A DNA stretch of 6,952 nt, taken from CAZHYM01 sp964536785. Lineage in GTDB: Bacteria; Patescibacteriota; Saccharimonadia; Saccharimonadales; Saccharimonadaceae. Of this stretch, positions 1-3,897 are shown in pieces. The stretch lies in NCBI GenBank assembly GCA_964536785.1, contig CAZHYM010000029.1, positions 1-6,952 on the forward strand, in the 5' to 3' direction. The translations under genes and the position numbers were made by a program. Numbering within the stretch: position 1 is the stretch's first letter; every line of letters begins with the position of its first letter. The notes below the pieces were generated by a model that was not told the DNA's origin, did not search any database, and saw only the letters and a list, made by a program, of their open reading frames with translations.

Positions 1-1
1 C

Positions 2-54
2 TTAGAACAATTAACATTACAGGCTTAGTGTCCTACTTGGGGGTATCCTGTGCG
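2..54. repeat. Left copy of perfect 53-bp terminal inverted repeat, IS3-end-like
   Basis: These 53 bases are the exact reverse complement of 6900-6952; the match stops at position 55. Read outward from the window, the repeat contains TACCCCCAAGTAGGACACT, which resembles from memory the terminal repeats of IS3-family insertion sequences (a run of C, then an A-rich step, then GGACA). On that reading the insertion sequence body lies outside the window and its tip is at about position 54. A 5-bp internal stem ACAGG/CCTGT (19-23 with 47-51) is also present. A true terminus of a linear element, or an assembly break at a repeat, are alternatives. Confidence 0.9.
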
Positions 55-368
55 TTTGCCAATATGTATTCATTATAACACAAAAACACTAAAACGTCAA
101 TGTTTTTAATTTTGAGTGTCTCGGCTCTCCCGTTTTTGAACGTTTTTAGTGTTGCCATTAAGCTTTGAATAAAGAACTGCAAAAAACGAATTAAAGAAAT
201 CTTACACAGTAGCTGTTTTGCCTAAACGCTAGTTTTGTGGTTGAGATGATGGTTGATATTAATTTCTTTTAGACGGGTTGACTTTACATCAGCCGTTCAT
301 TAAAAATGCCATCGTGCCTGGTAATTGGCGGTCTGCCGCTTAATGTTTGCGCGTGATACAATAAGCTT
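55..368. other. AT-rich gene-free stretch with one long-spaced inverted repeat
   Basis: I find no convincing coding frame or tRNA here. The only structure I can support is an inverted repeat: AACACTAAAACGT at 85-97 pairs with ACGTTTTTAGTGTT at 140-153, allowing one extra A, across 42 bases. The right arm is next to a short direct repeat (CGTTTTTGA then CGTTTTTAG, 131-149). The stretch ends in the presumed promoter of the 369-719 frame. Confidence 0.5.
357..362 (+). promoter_or_regulatory. -10 box of a leaderless-type promoter
   Basis: TACAAT ends exactly 6 nt before the ATG at 369, which would put the transcription start at or next to the start codon. No Shine-Dalgarno sequence precedes that ATG. 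I see no good -35 box at the usual spacing. The same geometry is seen before the genes starting at 6365 (-) and 6431 (+). Confidence 0.45.
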
Positions 369-719
369 ATGCAGAATTTAAAGAAGCAAACAAGCCAATC
401 CGCAAAAAAACACAAACAACGCTTATTGTCACCAAAACACGAAAAAGTTTTATTCAAAATACTATTAGTAGTTAGCTTAGCGCCAATTCCTTATTATGGA
501 TTGTACAATGCGATTAATGGCTGATCGCCCGATCTTTTTTGTATATTAAACTGCGAAAAATTACACGGAGTTAGAGCTTTTTTTGAAAGCATTATTATGA
601 TCTCGTGGTTAATACCTATTATTTTCTTGCCATATAGCTTAATTATTTCAGGCTTATTTGTTGCTTGGATATTATTTTTGATTAAAAAAATCAAAAGACT
701 GAATAAATTAATGAATTAA
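369..719 (+). pseudogene. Small two-helix membrane protein frame interrupted by one in-frame TGA
   Basis: Starting at ATG 369 the frame runs to TAA at 717-719 with a single TGA at codon 52 (522-524). The first part has a basic head rich in Lys, Gln and His (about residues 1-30), then a hydrophobic helix (LFKILLVVSLAPIPYYGLY, about 33-51). After the TGA come a Cys-containing linker (FCILNCEKLHG), a second long hydrophobic segment (about 79-104, with ISWLIPIIFLPYSLIISG) and a basic tail (KKIKRLNKLMN). That is a coherent topology with two helices and both basic ends cytoplasmic, so both parts look like one protein. The TGA could be a nonsense mutation from TGG, a sequencing error, or readthrough. 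Alternatively, only the 51-residue front part is made. Family not recognised. An opposite-strand frame over 494-694 is a shadow of this one. Confidence 0.55.
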
Positions 720-811
720 CGGAGTGACGTTTAGCTACCCAAAATAAATAATTACAATCAAGCGCAGCAAAAAGATTGATACACCTGGGCTAAGAAAACA
801 GAATTTCAAAT

Positions 812-838
812 AAAAAAGCGCCTTATGCAAGGCGCTTT
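812..838 (-). terminator. Rho-independent terminator of the 849-1484 gene
   Basis: A perfect 10-bp stem, AAAGCGCCTT (815-824) and AAGGCGCTTT (829-838), closes a 4-nt loop. Read on the minus strand it is followed by a run of T (6 in a row at 817-812, then AT-rich). It lies about 10 bases past the stop codon of the gene at 849-1484. On the plus strand there is no T run, so it should act mainly leftward. Confidence 0.9.
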
Positions 839-848
839 ATAGATATGA

Positions 849-1484
849 TTATAACCAGTGTGAATTCAAAAGGACTTTTTTTAGATTATCTTTGAATTCT
901 TTGCGCTCATCTGGATTGACGATGTGCTTCAAATGCTCTTGGCTTTCAGCGTATATTCCTGCTATCGCGCCTGATGTCGCATTGATGATTATGTCATTGT
1001 ATTCTGAATATATTTCATTCAGTGCAATAACTAATTTATTTGCCCTGCTAAGGAATTCAGACGACATTTTCACTATTTTTCTTTGTGCGATGTCCGTCAG
1101 TGGCTGAGCGAGCTGCTTTGAAAAAATACTATTTTTACGCTCCTCGAAACTATCCCAGTCCTTCTTTATCTGTTCGAATTTACTGCCCTCGTTGAAACTA
1201 TCACAGCTCAAGCTCGAGGGTGGCAATTTTGATTCAAAAAAGTACCACCCCGTCTCTTTGCATTCGTACTGCAAGCCATTTTTAATGTCACTTATCCATT
1301 TTGGATTTTTAATGTAGGAAATGGCGCTAAATTCATTCAGTGCATCCACAATGTTCTCAAAGTTTTGAAGAACTTTTGACAAGTATATTTGGATTTGCTC
1401 TCTTTTAGTAGGCATATCTGCGGAGTCGTTGCGGGTCTCGTCGATTTCGTGCTTGTGATTAGCTTGATTGTAACATTGATACAT
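849..1484 (-). CDS. Hypothetical soluble protein, 211 aa, unknown function
   Basis: I do not recognise this protein. The ATG at 1484 is supported by AAAGAGG at 1491-1497, 6 nt upstream. The product is charged and mostly helical, with no signal peptide or membrane helix. Residues 27-57 look amphipathic (YLSKVLQNFENIVDALNEF). A middle part (71-120) has aromatic and Cys residues (LQYECKETGWYFF, Cys75 and Cys94) followed by KKDWDSFEERK. The C-terminal half (about 135-207) is helical, with a small-residue patch NATSGAIAG (168-176) and a basic end. Three short motifs recur in the same order in the 2114-2860 protein (NFENIVDALN/KFENLLDALE, LQYE..TGWY/LQFR..CGCY, DWDSFEERK/NWSAFEKRI), hinting at distant homology. 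The gene stands alone with its own promoter, a leader of about 226 nt containing two hairpins, and a strong terminator, so it is probably a single-gene unit. A role in an accessory or host-interaction function is speculation. Confidence 0.85.
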   Translation of the reverse strand: MYQCYNQANHKHEIDETRNDSADMPTKREQIQIYLSKVLQNFENIVDALNEFSAISYIKNPKWISDIKNGLQYECKETGWYFFESKLPPSSLSCDSFNEGSKFEQIKKDWDSFEERKNSIFSKQLAQPLTDIAQRKIVKMSSEFLSRANKLVIALNEIYSEYNDIIINATSGAIAGIYAESQEHLKHIVNPDERKEFKDNLKKVLLNSHWL

Positions 1485-1498
1485 TTTTCACCTCTTTG

Positions 1499-1535
1499 TC
1501 ATCAAAATTTAGATTAGGTTTCCCTTTCTTGATGA
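1499..1535 (-). promoter_or_regulatory. Leader hairpin abutting the Shine-Dalgarno site of the 849-1484 gene
   Basis: On the minus strand TCATCAA (1535-1529) pairs perfectly with TTGATGA (1505-1499) around a 23-nt loop. The 3' arm ends one base before the AAAGAGG ribosome binding site (1497-1491). A stem this close to the binding site could limit or modulate ribosome access. The equivalent position before the 3023-3393 gene also carries a stem. Confidence 0.5.
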
Positions 1536-1550
1536 TGATCACCCTTGTTC

Positions 1551-1603
1551 TTGCGATGATCGCTTGAGCAACAAATTATTTGCAAATCAAGCGACCATCA
1601 CAA
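1551..1603 (-). ncRNA. Long conserved leader hairpin, copy A
   Basis: On the minus strand TTGTGATGGTCGCTTGA (1603-1587) pairs with TCAAGCGATCATCGCAA (1567-1551) at all 17 positions, two of them G-U, around a 19-nt loop. The loop itself can partly pair (GCAAA with TTGTTGC, one bulge). A homologous hairpin is at 3485-3538, at a comparable distance upstream of another minus-strand gene. It lies within the predicted 226-nt leader of the 849-1484 gene, 66 nt before the start codon. It matches no riboswitch I recognise, and there is no T run to make it a terminator. Confidence 0.6.
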
Positions 1604-1716
1604 TTAACAACAAAAACGTCTCGAACGCCAAACAATCGGCTGAAGTCATAAAACCAACGCTAGCACGATAATTAAGTTTTAATGTTCAAATGATAATTAT
1701 TTATCAATAGACTTTA

Positions 1717-1745
1717 ATTACAACATACTTAATGCTATATGTAAA
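1717..1745 (-). promoter_or_regulatory. Sigma70-type promoter for the 849-1484 gene
   Basis: On the minus strand TTTACA (1745-1740, 5 of 6 to consensus) is separated by exactly 17 bp from TGTAAT (1722-1717, 5 of 6). Transcription would start near 1710 and give a leader of about 226 nt that includes both leader hairpins. Confidence 0.6.
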
Positions 1746-1800
1746 TAGTGAAATGTGTGCAAGATGTATGGTGGGTGGATATCAATAAGCACAGCTATGT

Positions 1801-1824
1801 TGACATTTAATCAATAATATGTCA
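1801..1824. promoter_or_regulatory. Operator-like palindrome overlapping a TTGACA box
   Basis: TGACAT at 1801-1806 and ATGTCA at 1819-1824 form a perfect inverted repeat around an AT-rich centre that is itself partly symmetric. TTGACA at 1800-1805 could be a -35 element on the plus strand, but the -10 at 17 bp (CAGTAT) is poor. It may bind a dimeric regulator acting on either divergent gene. Confidence 0.3.
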
Positions 1825-1848
1825 GTATCTATTCAGTGTTTTGAGCTC

Positions 1849-1860
1849 GGGGTGGTGGGG
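1849..1860 (+). repeat. G-rich box GGGGTGGTGGGG
   Basis: Runs of G interrupted by single T, about 255 bp upstream of the 2114 start. A similar box, GGGGTGGTTAGGGGTGG, is on the minus strand at 3709-3693, about 300 bp upstream of the 3393 start. Both could form a two-tier G-quadruplex, but function is unknown. Confidence 0.35.
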
Positions 1861-1984
1861 ATTGCAAAATCGAGACTACAAACGGTACTTTAATTAGTTT
1901 GCTTAAAATAAATTCAATAAAAGTCTTTTTATTAGAGGTTTCATTCTTTTCATTTTTTAATCTACTAGGCAATATTTCTTAAGT

Positions 1985-2020
1985 AGCATTTAGCTGATTA
2001 ATTATAATCAATTAAATGCT
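1985..2020. promoter_or_regulatory. 36-bp near-perfect inverted repeat upstream of the 2114 gene
   Basis: AGCATTTA (1985-1992) and TAAATGCT (2013-2020) are perfectly complementary, and pairing continues inward through TGATTA (1995-2000) and TAATCA (2005-2010 region) after one mismatch and one G-U. As DNA it could be a regulator binding site; as RNA it would be a hairpin in the 2114 leader. It lacks the GC-rich stem and T run of a terminator. Confidence 0.45.
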
Positions 2021-2037
2021 GCTTGAGAGATGAGCAG

Positions 2038-2070
2038 GCCTATGATGTTCGGGAATTGTCCCGCATAGGC
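2038..2070 (+). promoter_or_regulatory. Bulged leader hairpin before the 2114 gene
   Basis: GCCTATG (2038-2044) pairs with CATAGGC (2064-2070). Inside it, after a 5-nt bulge (2045-2049), CGGGA (2050-2054) pairs with TCCCG (2059-2063) around the loop ATTG. That gives 12 base pairs on one axis, 43 nt before the ATG. A further short pairing, CCCC (2088-2091) with GGGG (2099-2102), would put the Shine-Dalgarno region next to a stem, suggesting possible control of translation. Confidence 0.4.
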
Positions 2071-2113
2071 AACTGTTGCTACTGCCACCCCGCGATTAGG
2101 GGAAGGAGAAGAA

Positions 2114-2860
2114 ATGGAAAACCAATTCAACGAACTGGTGAAAAAATTTGAGAATTTACTGGACGCGCTAGAAGGGATAAATGAGTTAAACGAGTACGTA
2201 GATGGCGAGCTACAGTTTCGGCGATGCACGTGTGGTTGTTATGTTCCGCCGCTAGCCAGGTTGTTTGACGGTGTTAAATTGGTGGGAGACCGACAGTTTA
2301 TAAAGAATTGGTCTGCCTTTGAAAAACGTATTGCCGATCTAGAGTTTTTGCGCCCTAGCGCGAGCCGACGTATTATTTGGGGTAACCATGAGCGGTTTGA
2401 TTACACCACCGGTTCAGGGAAAATCACCATTTCTTTGTTGCAGAGCATTGACTCCGTCGAGGTAACCGTAGCCGTCGGTAAGCCCGAATGCTGGATCGAG
2501 GGTAAATCTAAATCCAGGGTTATCGATGGTGCCGTCAGATACGGCTGGACTGTGACCTTACTAGACGGAGAAAAACCGTCAAGTAATAATCAGGTGTATG
2601 ATTATTTCGCAAATTTTATATTTTCGGCCGAAAGCATATTTACGAATAAAAAAGCAGGGGCACTATTTAGCTCAGACGAAATGTGCAATGAGATAAAAGT
2701 GCGCTACGGCATCGTTGACACTAGTGAGCAGGAGGGGAGCGTTTCACAGTATATCAAAAATTGCGTTTTGGAGGTTTTATACTCTCACCATTCTCATGGC
2801 CTTGCTTTTATTGATGCAAAGGGCTGGGAGCGTAGCCGTAGTTCGACTAATTGTTTTTGA
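2114..2860 (+). CDS. Hypothetical protein with CTCGC cysteine cluster, 248 aa, unknown function
   Basis: Not recognised. ATG 2114 follows AAGGAG (2103-2108) at good spacing. There is no signal peptide or membrane helix. The N-terminus is helical (NELVKKFENLLDALEGINEL, residues 6-25), followed by LQFRRCTCGCYVPP with Cys38, Cys40 and Cys42, then NWSAFEKRI (65-73). The centre (about 85-155) looks beta-rich, with KITISLLQSIDSVEVTVAVG, WIEGKSKSRVIDGAVRYGWTV and then LLDGEKPS. The C-terminal part (160-230) is helical and ends in a His-containing stretch (YSHHSHG, 223-229). Short motifs shared in order with the 849-1484 protein suggest a distant relationship in the N-terminal half; the beta-rich centre has no counterpart there. 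The stop is TGA, directly followed by a strong terminator, which supports TGA being a true stop. It is an isolated gene with a structured upstream region. A plus-strand frame at 2715-2984 overlaps its end in another phase and runs through the terminator, so it is a shadow. Confidence 0.85.
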   Translation: MENQFNELVKKFENLLDALEGINELNEYVDGELQFRRCTCGCYVPPLARLFDGVKLVGDRQFIKNWSAFEKRIADLEFLRPSASRRIIWGNHERFDYTTGSGKITISLLQSIDSVEVTVAVGKPECWIEGKSKSRVIDGAVRYGWTVTLLDGEKPSSNNQVYDYFANFIFSAESIFTNKKAGALFSSDEMCNEIKVRYGIVDTSEQEGSVSQYIKNCVLEVLYSHHSHGLAFIDAKGWERSRSSTNCF

Positions 2861-2869
2861 ACACTTTGC

Positions 2870-2898
2870 CCCCGTGCAGCCAGCACGGGGTTTTCTTT
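2870..2898 (+). terminator. Rho-independent terminator of the 2114-2860 gene
   Basis: CCCCGTGC (2870-2877) and GCACGGGG (2883-2890) form a perfect 8-bp GC-rich stem with a 5-nt loop, followed by TTTTCTTTT. It begins 9 bases after the TGA stop codon. Confidence 0.93.
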
Positions 2899-2984
2899 TG
2901 CTCGGTTTAAATAACCTTAATCTAGCCATCACTAGACGCGTTGGCTCAGTTCGGTGCTCACTAAGACAGCTCCATGAATTGTAA

Positions 2985-3011
2985 ATAAAAAAAGCCCAGC
3001 ACTTGCTGGGC
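2985..3011 (-). terminator. Rho-independent terminator of the 3023-3393 gene
   Basis: GCCCAGC (2994-3000) and GCTGGGC (3005-3011) form a perfect 7-bp stem with a 4-nt loop. Read on the minus strand it is followed by seven T residues and then ATTTA. It lies 11 bases past the TAA of the 3023-3393 gene and faces the terminator at 2870-2898, so the convergent genes are insulated from each other. Confidence 0.92.
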
Positions 3012-3022
3012 CGAACCCCTCA

Positions 3023-3393
3023 TTATTTAAGTGGGGGGTCTTTAAAGGGCGAGGGTTTCAACTGCAGAGCAAAATACAAGTCGAGGGGCAGATACCCTGT
3101 AAACCTGCCGATCAGGTTATCTATAGTAATGCCGTCTTTCAATAAAACCCCATGGTAGCCGTCACGGACTGCTTCTTTGAAATAATCTGAATTTCGATAT
3201 AGGAAATTATGTGTTGCGTCTCTGTCCCAGCATAAATATAACCCGTGATTCATTCCTCTCAAGATCTGCGCCACTTCTCCAGTGTATTCGTAAATTGCGG
3301 TATAGCTCAAAANNNNNNNNNNGAGTAATAAATAAATGCATTAGGAGCTAGCTCGTCAATTTTTACATAAAAATCTTTTACATAAAAATCCAT
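3023..3393 (-). CDS. Hypothetical protein, reading frame interrupted by the assembly gap
   Basis: The real start is most likely ATG 3393, with AGGAGGGG (3407-3400) 6 nt upstream. From there the frame reads MDFYVKDFYVKIDELAPNAF and reaches the Ns at 3323. On the other side of the gap an open frame continues from 3312 (LSYTAIYEYTGEVAQILRG) to TAA at 3023-3025. The two phases disagree over ten bases, but the N run is probably arbitrary, so I treat them as one gene of about 120 residues or a little more. The TTG at 3310 could in principle start a 95-residue protein, but no Shine-Dalgarno site can be seen because of the gap. The product is aromatic-rich and soluble (GLYLCWDRDATHNFLYRN, then RDGYHGVLLKDGITIDNL) and ends in a Pro-rich tail (KPSPFKDPPLK). 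Not recognised. It has its own promoter, a leader of about 249 nt and a terminator. Confidence 0.7.
3313..3322. other. Scaffold gap (10 N)
   Basis: Ten Ns inside the 3023-3393 gene. The count is probably a placeholder, so the missing length and the reading frame across it are unknown. Confidence 0.98.
3361..3390. repeat. Perfect 15-bp tandem duplication inside a gene start
   Basis: TTTTACATAAAAATC occurs twice head to tail (3361-3375, 3376-3390). In the minus-strand gene it encodes DFYVK twice right after the initiator Met, keeping frame. Confidence 0.9.
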
Positions 3394-3407
3394 TCTCTTC
3401 CCCTCCT

Positions 3408-3470
3408 ACTCAAGGTGTTCTAAATTTGAAGATGATTCCAAATTGAATAATCGTCTCCTTCGCCTTGAGT
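3408..3470 (-). promoter_or_regulatory. Leader hairpin abutting the Shine-Dalgarno site of the 3023-3393 gene
   Basis: On the minus strand ACTCAAGG (3470-3463) pairs perfectly with CCTTGAGT (3415-3408). The 3' arm is directly followed by the AGGAGGGG ribosome binding site. The enclosed region contains a second stem (AATTTG with CAAATT) and a GAAGGAGA sequence that mimics a ribosome binding site. Position and geometry match the hairpin at 1499-1535. Confidence 0.5.
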
Positions 3471-3484
3471 TTTTGATCGAGCAG

Positions 3485-3538
3485 TTCATGCCGATCGCTT
3501 GACCAACAAATGATTGTAAGCCTAGTGATCAGCACAAA
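3485..3538 (-). ncRNA. Long conserved leader hairpin, copy B
   Basis: On the minus strand TTTGTGCTGATCACTAGG (3538-3521) pairs with TCAAGCGATCGGCATGAA (3502-3485) at 16 of 18 positions (four G-U), with an 18-nt loop. It is clearly homologous to copy A: the 3' arm begins TCAAGCGATC in both, the loops share ATTTGTTG, and the 5' arms share TTGTG-TG-TC-CT. Base changes between copies mostly keep pairing, including one full A-U to C-G swap. It lies 91 nt upstream of the start codon of the 3023-3393 gene. Confidence 0.6.
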
Positions 3539-3648
3539 ATTGGATGAAAGCAGGAATGTTGAGTAGATGAGTCAGTAACTGGATTTGGATGCTTGGTACA
3601 GTAGTTAATTTAAAGGTTCTATTAATAATTCCTCGCTAATTCATTAAA

Positions 3649-3677
3649 ATTAAACCAAAACTAAACAAAAATGTCAA
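3649..3677 (-). promoter_or_regulatory. Strong sigma70-type promoter for the 3023-3393 gene
   Basis: On the minus strand a perfect TTGACA (3677-3672) is followed after exactly 17 bp by TTTAAT (3654-3649, 5 of 6 to consensus). Transcription would start near 3642, giving a leader of about 249 nt carrying both hairpins. Confidence 0.72.
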
Positions 3678-3692
3678 AAATAAACTCACATT

Positions 3693-3709
3693 CCACCCCT
3701 AACCACCCC
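3693..3709 (-). repeat. G-rich box GGGGTGGTTAGGGGTGG
   Basis: This lies 15 bp upstream of the -35 box at 3672-3677 on the same strand. It resembles the box at 1849-1860 and has enough GG runs for a two-tier G-quadruplex. Function unknown. Confidence 0.35.
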
Positions 3710-3848
3710 ACTCTAGATTAAATAATCAAACGAAAAGACCGAGATTGGCGGTCGGTCGAAACATTAGGCATCCATAATCATGGTAATGATCTTATTTTAT
3801 AAAAAGCCGAAAAGCGTCAACAACCGTCATCCTATATTTAATTTTTAA

Positions 3849-3877
3849 TAGACACGAAATAGTTTACGGAGTAAAAT
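3849..3877 (+). promoter_or_regulatory. Promoter of the RhuM-radC pair
   Basis: TAGACA (3849-3854, 5 of 6) and TAAAAT (3872-3877, 5 of 6) are separated by 17 bp. Transcription would start near 3884, so the leader is only about 14 nt and begins close to the purine-rich AAAGGGG (3883-3889) that would bind the ribosome. Confidence 0.6.
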
Positions 3878-3897
3878 GATACAAAGGGGTAAATGGC

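Larger units (their letters stand above)
1485..2113. other. 629-bp divergent intergenic region with structured leaders and palindromes
   Basis: This region separates the divergent genes at 1484 (-) and 2114 (+). The left part is the minus-strand leader with two hairpins (1499-1535, 1551-1603) and a promoter (1717-1745). The centre is very AT-rich, with GATAATTA repeated at 1667-1674 and 1692-1699. The right part holds a palindrome (1801-1824), a G-rich box (1849-1860), a 36-bp inverted repeat (1985-2020) and a bulged hairpin (2038-2070) leading to the 2114 gene. I see no additional gene. A minus-strand frame at 2008-2229 overlaps the start of the 2114 gene and is a shadow. Confidence 0.7.
3394..3897. 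other. 504-bp divergent intergenic region
   Basis: The left half (3394-3677) is the promoter and long structured leader of the minus-strand gene at 3023-3393. A C-rich box (G-rich on the minus strand) is at 3693-3709. The right part holds a 6-bp stem GACCGA/TCGGTC (3737-3742, 3752-3757), an ATCAT/ATGAT inverted repeat near 3778-3790 and the plus-strand promoter of the RhuM gene (3849-3877). No further gene is visible. Confidence 0.65.

Noticed and set aside
494..694. Minus-strand coding frame
   Set aside because: It lies opposite the 369-719 membrane protein frame and has no ribosome binding site, leaderless-type promoter or recognisable domain.
369..719. Recoded UGA (as Gly or Trp) as the general genetic code of this organism
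   Set aside because: The RhuM, RadC, dut and nucleotidyltransferase-like genes use TGG for Trp, contain no in-frame TGA and end in TAA or TAG. The 2114-2860 gene ends in TGA directly followed by a strong terminator. One TGA in one small frame is not enough.
892..1107. Plus-strand coding frame
   Set aside because: It is antisense to the well-supported 849-1484 gene and has no start signal.
1551..1603. Integron attC site
   Set aside because: The long imperfect hairpins before two unrelated genes suggested gene cassettes. However, I cannot identify the expected paired R and L boxes with convincing consensus, the genes face different directions, each has its own promoter and terminator, and no integrase is present.
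2008..2229. Minus-strand Ser/Phe-rich frame
   Set aside because: It is antisense to the start of the 2114-2860 gene and composed of reverse-read codons of that gene and its leader hairpin.
2715..2984. Plus-strand frame after and over the end of the 2114 gene
   Set aside because: It is out of phase with the real gene, lacks a ribosome binding site and runs through the terminator at 2870-2898.
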